Of a stretch of 64,000 nt of DNA, positions 33,492-45,090 are shown piece by piece. The stretch spans positions 5,146,001 through 5,210,000 of the forward strand of contig CM034103.1 of assembly GCA_019914945.1 (NCBI GenBank), in the 5' to 3' direction. The translations under genes were made by a program, and so were the position numbers. Position 1 is the stretch's first letter, and every line of letters begins with the position of its first letter. Below the pieces are notes generated by a model. That model was not told where the DNA came from. It was given only the letters and a program-made list of their open reading frames with translations, and searched no databases. The stretch is from Typha latifolia. Lineage: Eukaryota > Streptophyta > Magnoliopsida > Poales > Typhaceae.

Positions 33492-35982
33492 ATGGCTAAC
33501 TCAACCAACTCCCTCTCAACCTTGGAAATCCTATGGAAAGCCCTTGTTCTCCCCTTCAAGAACTTAAAACTCTTCCTCCCCCTCTTCCTCATCACCTTCC
33601 TCTCCTCCTCCATCTTCTTCTCCATCCTCATCTTCATCCTCCCTCTCCTCACTGATCTAACCCTAAAGATCAACGAATTAGCTCGCACCATAGACTCCTC
33701 GAGCCCCGAGTACGCCATCCTCCTCGCCGCCATCAAGAAAGATGTCACACGTGTCCTAGTAGATGAATCCATTGAGCTCCTCCTCGCGTTTATCATCCAT
33801 TCCCCCGTCATGATCATAACCTTGTACACCACTTTAACAACTTACTGCGGGGAGCTCTTCTCGCTCGTCGAAATTCTCATCATGGTGAAGAACAACATCA
33901 AAGGACCTATATTAACGCAACTCGTCGTCGCCTTCTTGAATTCAGCTTGTTTTGTTTTCTTAATACTGCTCTCCATCTTTGTTCATTTGCTCGTCTCATG
34001 GATTCATTCTATAAATTTCTCCATATTGCTGTCAACTTGTATCAAATAAAAAAAATATTTGTTATATAGATTTGTGCACCATCTATCTCTACTTCTTGGC
34101 TCATAATCCTCAACGAGATCAATTAATAATATATTTGGTTAAAGTATTTATGTGTTCCAGAATTAAGACTTATATTTTCTTGGTGTCTTCTCATACCAAG
34201 AAACAATTATTTTCGTAAATATGTAGCTGCTCATTGTTTCCGTTCTTACGTATTTTACTCATCTATATATGATATTTACGAATTTTATATTTGATAATAA
34301 ATTATTTCTATTTTGTTATGAACCGACTTGATCCGATTCATAGCGGTTGAGATTCAGGTTTGCACAGGATTTCGGATCCGTGGGTAGAGGCACAAATTCC
34401 AAGGTATAGGATAGAAATGATGATGGAGTAGAGGCCAAGTAGTTGATGGAGGTTGTTCGGTAATAGATGATAGTAGTGGTGGTTTGGCTATGCAGATACG
34501 ATAGATGGTTAAAGGTTATGATTGGACTACAATTGTGGTAAAAATTAAACGAGAGGTAGACACTGTTAAGATAAAGAGACGAAGGGGGAGAGTAGGTCCG
34601 CCCCTACCATTTTCTTAACTCATTCAAATCTAATATGACAATAACTTTGTATATCCCTACCATATTGCTTTCAACTTGTATCAAATAAAAAAAAATATTT
34701 GTTATATAGATTTGTGCACCATCTATCTCTACTTCTTGGCTCATAATCCTCAACGAGATCATTTAATAATATATTTGGTTAAAGTATTTATGTGGTCTAG
34801 AATTAAGACTTATATTTTGTTGGTGTCTTCTCATACCAAGAAACAATTCTTTTCATAAATACGTAGCTGCTCATTGTTTCCGTTCTTATGTATTTTACTC
34901 AACTATGTATGATATTTAAGAATTTTATATTTGATAATAAATTATTTTTATTTTGTTATGAACCGGTTTGATCCGATTCGTAGCAGTTGAGATTCAGGTC
35001 TGTACGGGATTTTGGATCCATGGGTGAAGGCACAGATTCCTGTGTATAGGATAGAAGTGATGAGGGAGTGGAGGCCGAGTAGTTGATGGAGGTGGTTCGG
35101 TAATAGAGGATGGTAGTAGTGGTTGGCATATGCGGATACGATAGATGGTTGAAGACTATGATTGGCCTACAATTGTGGTAAAAATCGTACGGGATTAGGG
35201 GGAGAAGTAGGTCTGCCCAACGGGATTAGGGGGATCGGTGGTAGATCGAGATTTAGAAGTTAGACAAGGCTGTGCCAACGGAAGATGTGACACTGGTTGG
35301 TAAAAGAGAAAAAGGAAGATGTAGAAGCCGATGGCCTAGTTGAGAGAGATACCGGGGCAAAAGCTAATTAATCTTTCATTCCAAGTATGTCGAAGATATA
35401 AGTCATAAGGTCCTATTTATAAAGATTAAATTAAAAAGTCTTAAACAAATTTAACTAAACTAGTCTCGTTATTTTCTCGGATTAACCCTTCGTTTCGTCA
35501 CAGATAGATTCTGAATCTTGAGAAGTCGTGAATACCAAAGTTCTATAAATTTCTCCATCTTGCTAATCCATATAATTCTCTTGGTTCTCGGCTTATTTCT
35601 ATGCTGCAATTTTGTGTGGTCATTGTGCATAGTGGTTTCGGTTGCGGAGATCGGCTGTTCTGGACCGAAGGCGATTCACCATTCCGCAGAACTAATCAAA
35701 GGAAGGAAGACACAAGGGTTTCTTCTACTTCTTCTCGTTACTGCCTTCGGATTTGCTATCTATTACATTAAAAATATTTCTTTTGCTCATGCTCCTAACT
35801 TTAAAGAAGCAATGTTAGTGCTGTCTGCGATCATTTTTGCTCTTGTACCAAGGACACTGGGTTTGTTCACCTTGGCAATACTGACAGTCTACTACTCTGA
35901 GTGCAAGAAGAGCCACGAAGACGGCTTTGTATATAGTAGTTTGTCTCTTTCTGATGCTCAAGTTGATAAAGAGTTACCTTAG
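33492..35982 (+). pseudogene. Membrane-protein gene 1, split by a 1.5-kb insertion
   Basis: This is the paralogue of the intact gene 2. The 5' part (33492-34030) encodes 179 residues starting M-A-N-S-T-N-S-L-S-T, with the first three hydrophobic segments. The 3' part (35541-35982) encodes the last segments and the C-terminus ending D-K-E-L-P. Between them lies an insertion of repeat sequence. An 18-base stretch, TTCTATAAATTTCTCCAT, is present on both sides (34007-34024 and 35541-35558). Removing the insert with one copy restores the frame exactly, so the gene was open before the insertion. A GT at 34031 and an AG at 35539-35540 would allow in-frame splicing, but both contexts are weak. The uORF ATG-CAT-GGC-TAA at 33488 overlaps the start as in the other copies. 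Probably non-functional. Confidence 0.8.
34025..35540 (+). mobile_element. Insertion in gene 1: two partial copies of an LTR-like repeat
   Basis: The insert starts inside the repeat word CCATATTGCTTTCAACTTGT and ends at AATACCAAAG. It contains two partial tandem copies of the repeat also seen at 37000-37990 and 41125-42090 (about 34025-34608 and 34609-35540). The second starts TTCTTAACTCATTCAAATC. It lacks the 5-base duplication of an LTR insertion and shows a 10-base microhomology at the left junction, which suggests repair or template switching. Confidence 0.65.
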
Positions 35983-36995
35983 TTTTATGGTTCATCTCTT
36001 GTTGTAAACATAAGCTTGTTATATAACAGTGGTCACAATAATATGGTATGCTAATGAATCATCTCCTCCATAACTTTGTATCGTTTAATTTTGTACCACG
36101 AATTTTTTTATATAAATTACTTATTCAGAATAACTGAATTCGTTGAACCAAATAATCTCCTACCGATAATATACCTCGTTATAAATTTCTTAATAATATT
36201 GTCTATGATTAGTTGTCCATTGGCAATATTAAAACTAATAAAAATAGCTTAATTAATACTCACTATCTTCTTAATTATATAATACACTCTTATCCTTACC
36301 AACTCCTGGTTCATATTAGGAAGAGTAAAAGATAGAAACAAAATTTATAGTTTGACTTGGCAAAAACTTATTGATCACGATATGTTAACCTAGTGGAGTA
36401 TAAGTTGGAAATTCTCCAACTATGGGCGAAACCATTAATAACACATCCAAACAACTCTGCAAAGTTATTAATATTTGTCAATTATTGCTTGCATGGAAAG
36501 CAAAGAGAAATTTCCTGCTTGAATTTTGCTCATAAACCTACTTAAATATTAATGGCTGATTTAATATGACGCAAGGCTTGTTTAGATTAGAAGTTTTTGA
36601 CCAAGGCCCCATGCAAATGACAAATGACACCTTTGTCTGGATTGAGTCAAACCATCTGCACTGTTACTTTGTCGCCTTCCATATATTCTCTAAATATTTC
36701 ATCAAAACCTCAGAATTTTCTTTCTGACTTAAAATACTTCAAAATAAATACTTGGTTATCTAAATTGTTACTTGATAAGTCCTTAAGCAATGTAACCTTT
36801 GCTATCAAAAGAAAAACACAATTTTATATTTTCAGTCTACCTTTTCAAATTCAACATTAAGTTATAGTCAAAGTTTCTTAAAATTATAAATATACAGGTA
36901 CAAAGAAATTCCTTCATAATTAAAATCCATACAACTACATGTAATATATTGAATTGCATTACTACGTGTAATATCAACCAAAATTAAGTCAACCG
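35983..36995 (+). repeat. 3' flank of the duplicated gene unit, copy 1
   Basis: It starts with the shared 3' UTR (GTTTCATCTCTTGTTGTAA-like). Similar sequence follows genes 2, 3 and 4. It includes a 78-codon ORF (36624-36860) that I do not accept as a gene. Copies lie at 40114-41120, 42096-42621 (partial), 54721-55238 (partial) and 58330-59330. Confidence 0.7.
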
Positions 36996-36999
36996 GTTA

Positions 37000-37990
37000 T
37001 TTCTCAGAAGCTGTTATAAATTTTTCTCTTAACTCATTCAAATCTAATATGACAATAACTTTGTATATCCCTACCATATTGCTTTCAACTTGTATCAAAT
37101 AAAAAAAAAAATTTGTTATATAGATTTGTTCACCATCTATCTCTAGTTCTTGGCTCCTAATCCTCAACGAGATCATTTAATAATATATTTGGTTAAAGTA
37201 TTTATGTGGTCTAGAATTAAGACTTATATTTTGTTGGTGTCTTCTCATACCAAGAAACAATTTTTTCGTAAATACGTAGCTGCTCATTGTTTTCGTTCTT
37301 ATGTATTTTACTCAATTATGTATGATATTTACAAATTTTATATTTGATAATAAATTATTTCTATTTTGTTATGAACCGGTTTGATCCGATTCGTAGCGGT
37401 TGAGATTTAGGTCTACACAGGATTTTGGATCCATGGGTGAAGGCACAGATTCCAAGGTATAGGATAGAAGTGATGATGGAGTTGATGGAGGTTGTTCGGT
37501 AATAGATGATGGTAGTGGTGATTTGCCTATGCGGATACGATAGATGGTTAAAAGCTTTGATTGGCCTACAATTATGATAAAAATCGTACGAGAGGTAGAG
37601 ACCATTAAAATAAAGAGACGAAGGGGGAGAAGTAGGTCTGCCCAACGGGATTAGGGGGATCGACGATAGAGTGAGATTAGAATCTAGACGAGACCATGCC
37701 AATGGAAGATGTGGCACTGGTTGGTAAAAGAGAAGAAGGGAGATGTAGCGGCCAGTGGCTTAGTTGTGAGAGATGCTAGGGCAAATGCCAATTAATCTAT
37801 TTATAGAGATTAAATCAAAAAGTCTTAAACAAATTTAACTAAACTAGTCTCCTTATCTTCTCAAATTAACCCTTCATTTCGTCATAGATAGATTTCGAAT
37901 CTAGAGAAATCATGAATACCAAAGTTGTAGATCTAGAGATTGACGATCTTATCCAACTAGTTTGATATTATTGGATGTCTATAAAATATT
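37000..37990. repeat. LTR-like dispersed repeat downstream of gene 1
   Basis: About 1 kb, present again at 41125-42090, in fragments at 34025-35540, 55690-56050 and 59330-59640. It contains a GAACCGGTTTGATCCGATTC block and GATGGTAGTGGT and GGCACTGGTTGG words resembling the purine-rich part of the chromovirus LTRs. Termini and target duplications are not clear, so the class is uncertain. Confidence 0.5.
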
Positions 37991-38039
37991 CTGCAAATAT
38001 TTTCCAAAATTACGTATAGCTAAATTTAGCTAATTAATT

Positions 38040-39152
38040 GTGTAGATATTCATATATTCTCTATGTTGGATGTATTGTTATCTATGATACTTAACCGGTG
38101 ATAGTGCCACTTGCTAAACATTAGGCTCATTTATGGTTTATATATAATGTAGATTGATTGATAGTGTCTGTTACCTAGTAGGGCGTTAGACCCCACTCAT
38201 TTATGGTTCTATTTTGTACTATTTGTGAAGAATTATCATGATGTTCCCTTGCTGTATCTTTCTTTTGGCATATACTCTTATTATGGGACCTTATTTTTTC
38301 TACTATATTTGGATGGATTTTTGTAGCCTATGGGCCTCTCTTATTTTATCTGTGTTTTTGGGTCTTCTTCGATATTGATGTATGTTGTTAAACTCGTAAT
38401 TCACACTTAATGCTCACAAGTGGGAAACTCCTCGTGGGAAAAACTTGGCAGTACCGAGTTGTTAACATCTCCCTACCACCATAGCATCGTAATCTTTCTA
38501 ACATAAACTTTGACGATATTATTTTATATGCATTGAAAGCTTATTTAATTCTCTAAAATTCTATTCTTGAATGACAGTCTTCAAAATCAACTACGTAAAT
38601 AATGAAATTAATTCTTTTTACTCTTTTATTTATTTTTTTCTCATAATAAGTCTCATCGATATTATTTTAGATAGATTAGAAAGCTTATTAATTCTATATA
38701 ACTTCATAATATGAGTATCTTCATATTCAATCATTTTGAAAATTTAAAATTTATTTAAATATTCTAACTTAAAATAAAAATAGAATTACGTTGTTAGCAA
38801 AGTAAAACTTACCTTTTTTTTTCCTCTTTCCCTTCTTTTCTCTTTTATTGTTCAGAAGCTTAACTTCACTTCGTTGATTAGCAGCAATATTTTTCCAAGT
38901 TTTCTATTAAAAAAAACAGTGCATGCATTAATTATTTGCAAGGCTCGACCGCCGGACTATTTCTTCATTGAAAAAAGGAAAAAGAAAAAAAAGGATGACG
39001 ACATCAAAGAACCAACATTTGACTGGTAGACTTTTCCTAGTCCTTCTAATGCAGCACATCTCAGTACAAAACAAATAGATCACCACTGCCTATAGAAATC
39101 CACCCTTCTCCTCCTATCTCAAACCATTACAATTCCTCCTCATTCCATTTTC
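38040..39152 (+). repeat. Upstream part of the duplicated gene unit, copy 2
   Basis: It is homologous to the regions before genes 1, 3 and 4. It contains relics of the degenerate tandem repeat in reverse orientation (38500-38800). It keeps the uninterrupted site CCAAGTTTTCTATTAAAAAA at 38896 and the GTGCATGCATTAATTATTTG block at 38919. The last 100 bases form the promoter-proximal region, with TATAGAAA at 39091-39098. Confidence 0.6.
39091..39098 (+). promoter_or_regulatory. Possible TATA box of gene 2
   Basis: TATAGAAA lies 66 bases before the ATG. Gene 4 has the same word at the same distance (57313-57320), and genes 1 and 3 also keep it. A transcription start about 30 bases further on would give a short leader. 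This is inferred from sequence only. Confidence 0.35.
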
Positions 39153-39164
39153 ATGCATGGCTAA
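39153..39164 (+). other. Three-codon uORF overlapping the start of gene 2
   Basis: ATG-CAT-GGC-TAA begins four bases before the main ATG and ends inside codon 3 of the gene, in another frame. The same arrangement is present at 33488, 53769 and 57375. Confidence 0.6.
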
Positions 39165-40113
39165 CTCAACCAACTCCCTCTCAACCTTGGAAATCCTATG
39201 GAAAGCCCTTGTTCTCCCCTTCAAGAACTCAAAACTATTCCTCCCCTTGTTCCTTATCACCTTCCTCTCCTCCTCTGTCTTCTTCTTCTCCATCCTCATC
39301 TTCATCCTCCCTCTCCTCACTGATCTAACCCTAAAGATCAACGAATTAGGTCTCACCGCAGACCCCTCGAGCCCCGAGTTCGCCATCCTCCTCGCCGCCT
39401 TCAAGAAAGATGTCACACGTCTCCTAGTAGATGAATCCATCGAGGTCCTCCTCGCGTTTATCATCAATTCTCTCCTCATGATCGTAACATTGTACGCTAC
39501 TATAACAACTTACTGCGGGAAGCTCTTCTCAATCGTCGAAGTTCTCATCATGGCAAAGAACAACATCAAAGGACCTATATTAACGCAACTCTTCGTCGCC
39601 TTCTTGAATTCAGCTTGTTTAGTTCTCTTCATACTGCTCTTCATCTTTGTTGCTGTGCTCATCTCATGGAAGTCTGCAATTTTCTCCATCTTGCTAATCC
39701 TTATAATTCTCTTAGTTCTCGGCTTGTTTCTATACTACAGTTTTGTGTGGTCATTGAGCATAGTGGTTTCGGTTGCGGAGATCGGCTGTTATGGACCAAA
39801 GGCGATTCACCACTCCACAGAACTAATCAAAGGAAGGAAGAAGCAAGGGTTTCTTCTACTTCTTCTCATTACTGCCTTCGGATTTGCTATCCAATCCATT
39901 TCATGTTTTTCTTTTACTCATGCTCCTATCTCTAAAGAATCAATATTGGTGCTGTCTGCGATCATTTTTGCTCTTGTAGCAAGGACACTGGGTTTGTTCA
40001 CCTTGGCAATACTGACAGTATTCTACTCTGAGTGCAAGAAGAGTCACGAAGATGGCTTTGTATATAGTAGCTTGTCTCTTTCTGATGCTCACGTTGATAA
40101 AGAGTTACCTTAG
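39157..40113 (+). CDS. Multi-pass membrane protein, gene 2 of the array (intact)
   Basis: An uninterrupted single-exon frame of 318 codons. The product starts M-A-N-S-T-N-S-L-S-T-L-E-I-L-W-K-A and has about six hydrophobic segments: roughly residues 26-54, 97-119, 144-169, 174-207, 230-250 and 262-290. A polar loop of about 40 residues (55-95) follows the first. The C-terminus is hydrophilic and Ser-rich, ending D-K-E-L-P. The stretch VVSVAEIGCYGPKAIHHSTE, followed by L-I-K-G-R-K-K-Q-G, resembles the conserved core of the plant PTHR33133-type family of uncharacterised six-helix proteins (the 'polyadenylate-binding protein 1-B-binding protein'-like group), as judged from memory. The biochemical role is unknown; an endomembrane or plasma-membrane location is likely. 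No cleavable signal peptide is evident. The ATG is followed by GCT, a favoured plant context, and a three-codon uORF overlaps it. Confidence 0.85.
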   Translation: MANSTNSLSTLEILWKALVLPFKNSKLFLPLFLITFLSSSVFFFSILIFILPLLTDLTLKINELGLTADPSSPEFAILLAAFKKDVTRLLVDESIEVLLAFIINSLLMIVTLYATITTYCGKLFSIVEVLIMAKNNIKGPILTQLFVAFLNSACLVLFILLFIFVAVLISWKSAIFSILLILIILLVLGLFLYYSFVWSLSIVVSVAEIGCYGPKAIHHSTELIKGRKKQGFLLLLLITAFGFAIQSISCFSFTHAPISKESILVLSAIIFALVARTLGLFTLAILTVFYSECKKSHEDGFVYSSLSLSDAHVDKELP

Positions 40114-41124
40114 TTTTATGTTTCATCTCTTGTTGTAATACATAAGCTTGTTATATGACGGTGGTCACAATAATATGGTATGCTAATGAATCATCTCTTC
40201 CATAACTTTGTAGCATTTAATTTTGTACCACGAATTTTTTTTATATAAATTACTTACTCAGAATAACTGAATTCGTTGAACCAAATACCGAAAAATATAA
40301 CATGTTATAAATTTCTTAATAATATTGTCTATTACTAGTTGTCCATTGGCAATATTAAAACTATAAAAATAGCTTAATTAATACTCAATATCTTCTTAAT
40401 TATATATTACACTCTTATCCTTACCAACTCCTGTTTCTTATTATGAAGAGAAAAAGATAGAAACAAAATTTATAGTTTGACTTGGCAAAACTTATTGATC
40501 ATGATATGTTAACCTAGTGGAGTATAAGTTGGAAATTCTCCAACTATGGGCGAAACCATTAATAACACATCCAAACAACTCTGTAAAGTCATTAATATTT
40601 GTCATGGGAAGCAAAGAGAAATTTCCTGCTTGAATTTTGCTCATAAACCTACTTAAATATTAATGGCTGATTTAATATGATGCAAGGCTTGTTTAGATTA
40701 GAATTTCTTGACCAAGGCCTCATGCAAATGACAAGTGACATCTTTGTCTGGATTGAGTCAAAACATCTGCACTGTTACTTTGTCGCTTTCCTTATATTCT
40801 ATAAATATTTCGTCAAAACCTCAGAATTTTCTTTCTGACTTAAAATACTTCAAAATAAATAGTTGGTTATCTAAATTGTTACTTGATAAGTGCTTAAGCA
40901 ATGTAACCTTTGCTATCAAAAGAAAAACACAATTTTATATTTTCAGTCTACCTTTTCAAATTCAACATTAAGTTATAGTCAAAGTTTCTTAAAATTATAA
41001 ATATACAGGTACAAAGAAATTCCTTCATAATTAAAATCCATACAACTACATGTAATATATTGAATTGCATTACTACGTGTAATATCAACCAAAATTAAGT
41101 CAACCGGTTATTTCTCAGAAGCTG
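40114..41124 (+). repeat. 3' flank of the duplicated gene unit, copy 2
   Basis: Homologous to 35983-36995, with small deletions. It includes the copy of the 78-codon ORF at 40735-40971. No other gene is seen. Confidence 0.65.
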
Positions 41125-42095
41125 CTCATTCAAATCTAATATGACAATAACTTTGTATATCCCTACCATATTGCTTTCAACTTGTATCAAATAATAAAAA
41201 ATATTTGTTATATAGATTTGTGCACCATCTATCTCTAATTCTTGGCTCATAATCCTCAACGAGATCAATTAATAATATATTTGGTTAAAGTATTTATGTG
41301 GTCTAGAATTAAGACTTATATTTTGTTGGTGTCTTCTAATACCAAGAAACAATTCTTTTCTTAAATACGTAGCTGCTCATTGTTTCCGTTCTTATGTATT
41401 TTACTCAACTATGTATGATATTTACGAATTTTATATTTGATAATAAATTATTTCTATTTTGTTATGAACCAGTTTGATCTGATTCTTAGTGGTTGAGATT
41501 CAGGTCTGCACAGGATTTCGGATCCGTGGGTGGAGGCACAAATTCCAAGGTATAAGATAGAAGTGATGATGGAGTGGAGGCCAAAGTAGTTGATGCAGGT
41601 TGTTCGGTAATAAATGATGGTAGTGGTGGTTTGCCTATGCGGATACGATAGATGGTTAAATGCTTTGATTAGCCTATAATTATAGTAAAAATCGTACGAG
41701 AGGTAGAGACCGTTAAGATAAAGATACGAAAGGGGAGAAGTAGGTCTGCCCTACGGGATTAGGGAGATCGACGATATAGCGAGATTAGAAACTAGACGAG
41801 ACTATGCCAACGGAAGATGTGACACTGGTTGGTAAAAGAGAAGAAGGGAGATGTAGCGGCCGGTGGCTTAGTTGAGAGAGATGCTAGGGCAAAAGTCAAT
41901 TAATTTTTCATTCCAAGCATGTCTAAGATATAAGTCATAAGGCCCTATTTATAAAGATTAAATCAAAAAGTCTTAAGCAAATTTAATTAAACTAGTCTCC
42001 TTATCTTCTCTGATTAACACTTCATTTCATCATAGATAGATTCCGAATTTAGAGAAGTCGTGAATACTAAAATTGTAGATTTAGAGATTGATCTT
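41125..42095. repeat. LTR-like dispersed repeat downstream of gene 2
   Basis: A second nearly complete copy of the repeat at 37000-37990. It ends at GAGATTGATC, where it joins another copy of the gene 3' flank through the shared word TTGATC. Confidence 0.5.
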
Positions 42096-42621
42096 GATAT
42101 GTTAACCTGTGGAGTATAAGTTGGAAATTCTCCAACTATGGGCAAAACCATTAATAACACATCCAAACAACTCTGTAAAGTCATTAATATTTGTCAATTA
42201 TTGCTTGCATGGGAAGCAAAGAGAAATTTCCTGCTTGAATTTTCCTTACAAACCTACTTAAATATTAATGGCTGATTTAATATGATGCAAGGCTTGTTTA
42301 GATTAGATTTTTCCCCATGCAAATGACAAGTGACACCTTTGTCTGGATTGAGTCAAACCATCTGCACTGTTACTTTGTCGCCTTCCTTATATTCTATAAA
42401 TATTTCATCAAAACCTCAGAATTTTCTTTCTGACTTAAAATACTTCAAAATAAATACTTGGTTATCTAAATTGTTACTTGATAAGTGCTTAAGCAATGTA
42501 ACCTTTGATATCAAAAGAAAAACACAATTTTATATTTTCAGTCTACCTTTTCAAATTCAACATTAAGTTATAGTCAAAGTTTCTTAAAATTATAAATATA
42601 CAGGTACAAAGAAATTCCTTC
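42096..42621 (+). repeat. Second, partial copy of the gene 3' flank
   Basis: It repeats 40503-41029, starting at GATATGTTAACC and including the 78-codon ORF (42330-42566). It stops at AAATTCCTTC, where the copia element begins. This indicates a duplication of the flank together with the LTR-like repeat. Confidence 0.7.
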
Positions 42622-43699
42622 TGAAAAAATCCCTAGACACACATATGTATCTAAATCCTAAACAATGATATCACTCGTTCGTTTAAGTAAATGTCGGAAT
42701 AAATATTAAAAAATAAAAGCAGAGATAAACGCCAAGATTTTAACGTGGAAAAACCCAAACGGAAAAAAACCACGGATCCAAACTCGGATCAAAACCAATC
42801 ACTAGAATAGTAGTAGTTACAAAACTGACTCACTAGACAAACCGTCGATCTTCACGACTTTGTTCTTCTCAATCTTGCTCGCTAGAACCCACGATTCACT
42901 ACTTCTTATAATTGATATCCAACCTTAGTAGCCCTCAAGATTGATTTTTCATCTAGATAGCCCTTAAGACGAAAGATTAAGCTCTGTAGAAAAGTAGGAC
43001 CTTGTTAGTTGATGAACCGATATAGCCTCAAGAAGTTTCCTTCAAAATTGCTTCTTCAACCACCCTAGAGTTATAGCATTACTATACTTATATAAGATCT
43101 CTAAGATAGAGCCAAATCAAAGTCTTATCCGAACTCACAAAAGTCCAAAAATTGCAAACTTCATAGGTGCGTTCGAATGCGGCCCGAGTGCATTCAAACA
43201 GCTTGACTTAATCTCCAGTGCGTTCGAATGGGCCCAAGTGTGTTCAAACCTGGCAGCCAAATTTTCACAGGATGCGTTCGAACGGCCTAGGCTGCATTCG
43301 AACGTGTGCCGAAATAGCACTTATTGTTTGTGCGAACGCGCGTGCTTGCGTTCGAATGCGCTTGTGAACGCGATATTTTTGTCTATGGGAATGCATGTAC
43401 CTGCATTCGAATGCGCTTGTGAACGCGGTGTTTTTGTCTGTGCGAACGCATGTACCCACGTTGGAACACGCTTGTGAACGCGGTGTTTCTATCTATGCGA
43501 ACGCATGTACCCGCATTCGAACGCGCTTGTGAATGCTGCTCTCTATCTGTGTGAACGCGGTGTGAACTCATAAACTCTTCTCCAATAATCTTGCAATTCT
43601 TCAAAACTGATACTTTCTAGACTTGTATAAAAGCTCATATACATGGATAAATACATTTAGTATATTTTGTACACAATTGCCAATAATAAAAACCTAACA
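42622..43699 (-). mobile_element. 3' LTR of copia copy 2 (best-preserved LTR of the family)
   Basis: These 1,078 bp start TGTTAGGTTTTT in element orientation and end at GGGATTTTTTCA. U3 holds four 55-bp tandem units, with CTTGTGAACGC at 43361, 43416, 43471 and 43526. Each unit combines a TTCGAA core, GCGTTCACAAGCG and GCGTTCGCA. A TATA box TTATATAAG follows at about 43086-43094. Confidence 0.9.
43343..43560 (-). repeat. 55-bp tandem repeats in copia U3
   Basis: There are four units with an exact 55-bp spacing of CTTGTGAACGC. The same region of copy 1 has units at 53-bp spacing (1841, 1894, 1947). Several CpG sites have decayed to TpG or CpA. Confidence 0.85.
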
Positions 43700-44097
43700 A
43701 TCTTCTCGTTTGACATTTTGTGACAAAACTTCTAGATTACAAGATATTACAAAGAATCCTAAATGAGTATTCAACAAGTCTAGAAGATTTAGCACTTCAA
43801 TCCTTGCAAATAAAAAATATACCAATCCAAGATCAAGTGAAAATAACTAGAAGTGAAAACCAATTCAAACACAAGTTTACAAGTTCTCAAGCAAACACAA
43901 GTTCACAAGTAAATACAAGTTCACAAGTTCTTCAAGCAAACAAAAGTTATTAGCCAGTAAACTCCCCCTACACCAGTAAACTCCTAAACTCACTCCGAAC
44001 ATCTAACTCTCCCCCTTTTTGACACAAATTTCCAAAGACTAAGAACTAGGAGGAAACTGACGATGAAGGATCGACAACGCGGAGTCGAGCACGGTCC

Positions 44098-45090
44098 CTA
44101 ACGAGCTTGTTCAGCCCGTAAATCATTCACAGCCAATTGTAAGTCCTGCACCTGAGTGCTAAGCTGATCAAACTGGTCAGAGAACTGTGGTAACTCTCCC
44201 TTAGTGTGATATGAATCATCGTGAGAACTGTCGGCAAAACTGTCGCGGTGTGATGGACATGCAGCGGCAGAATAGGAGGTTGCCTTAAAAGGAGACGGTT
44301 GATCATGAGCTTGACTCCTCTTAATTGTTATCCGATCAAATGGTTTCTGTGTAGTAAGCGAAGCTTCTGAGGCGTCCACTCTCACCCTACTCTGAGTGCA
44401 CAATTTGGTAATAAAAATACCAAACGACAACCCTTCATGAGGGGCTTCTTTCTGTGGAGTTGTCAAAATAGAATCATATATTATAGCAGCCAAATCAATA
44501 GAAATCCCCGACAGCATCACATGAAGGAGGAAGGCCCGATCCTGACTAATACTTGAATGTCGAGTCTTAGGAGTGATGTTATAAAGACAAATAAGGTGTA
44601 ACATGCGAGCCACTAAAGTTAGTTTTGCATGTGGCATCATGTTACCTATCCAACCTTCCTCTTGTATTAACACATTACTAGCATATTCTTGAACATCCGG
44701 AAGAGGATCAAAAGAGGGGTACTGGAACTCGCCATCAGGAAGTTGGAGTTCAGCACGGATGACCTCAGAGTCCAAGTATACAGAAACCCCACGGATGGTG
44801 GACCATATACAATATTCCAAAATAGTGGCATTGCTAAAAAACTCCCGAACAACCTCCACATATGCTGTCCCGTCCATCAGACACACTGACAGTCATCCTC
44901 ACTTAATAAATATCCGTTCTATCCCCAAGGCGTAAAAATCAGAAATGACAACTGGCCTTTCACAGATAATCGGTCGAGTGCCAAAATTTTGTTTGTATCT
45001 CCCTGCAGCAGTAGATGAAGAAAACTTGGGAGCCGAAGATGGTGAGGAAGGCAGCCTTGGCTTCTTGGAAACTGTAGCTTTTTTAGGCAT
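44098..45090 (-). pseudogene. Accessory ORF downstream of copia pol, copy 2 (two in-frame stops)
   Basis: The frame runs 331 codons from the ATG at 45090 (M-P-K-K-A-T-V-S-K-K) to a TAG at 44100. It is broken only by two nearby TGA codons (about 44895 and 44889). The N-terminus is basic and Ser/Pro-rich. A middle domain contains AYVEVVREFFSNA and S-T-I-R-G-V-S-V-Y-L-D. The most conserved stretch reads VARMLHLICLYNITPK and then DRAFLLHVMLSGISIDLA, followed by F-I-T-K-L-C. This order resembles the PF20167-like 'putative plant transposon protein' domain; confirmation needs a profile search. The last 40 residues look like a short coiled coil (FDQLSTQVQDLQLAVNDLRA). No env-like signal peptide or transmembrane anchor is evident. 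Its function in the element is unknown. Confidence 0.65.

Noticed and set aside
36624..36860. 78-codon ORF with intact copies at 40735, 42330 and 58961
   Set aside because: It lies in a copied flank. The differences among the copies mostly change amino acids, so there is no sign of protein constraint. No family is recognised, and the gene 3 unit lacks it.
37361..37717. Minus-strand ORFs in the LTR-like repeat after gene 1
   Set aside because: They lie in non-coding repeat sequence, are broken in the copy at 41125-42090 and have no known domain.
39114..39479. Arg-rich antisense ORFs over the starts of genes 1, 2, 3 and 4
   Set aside because: They are shadows of the sense genes on the other strand; codon pattern and conservation follow the sense frame.
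43343..43560. Regular 55-bp repeats as a possible CRISPR array
   Set aside because: The repeats lie inside an LTR in a plant genome, the intervals are not unique spacers, and no cas genes are present.
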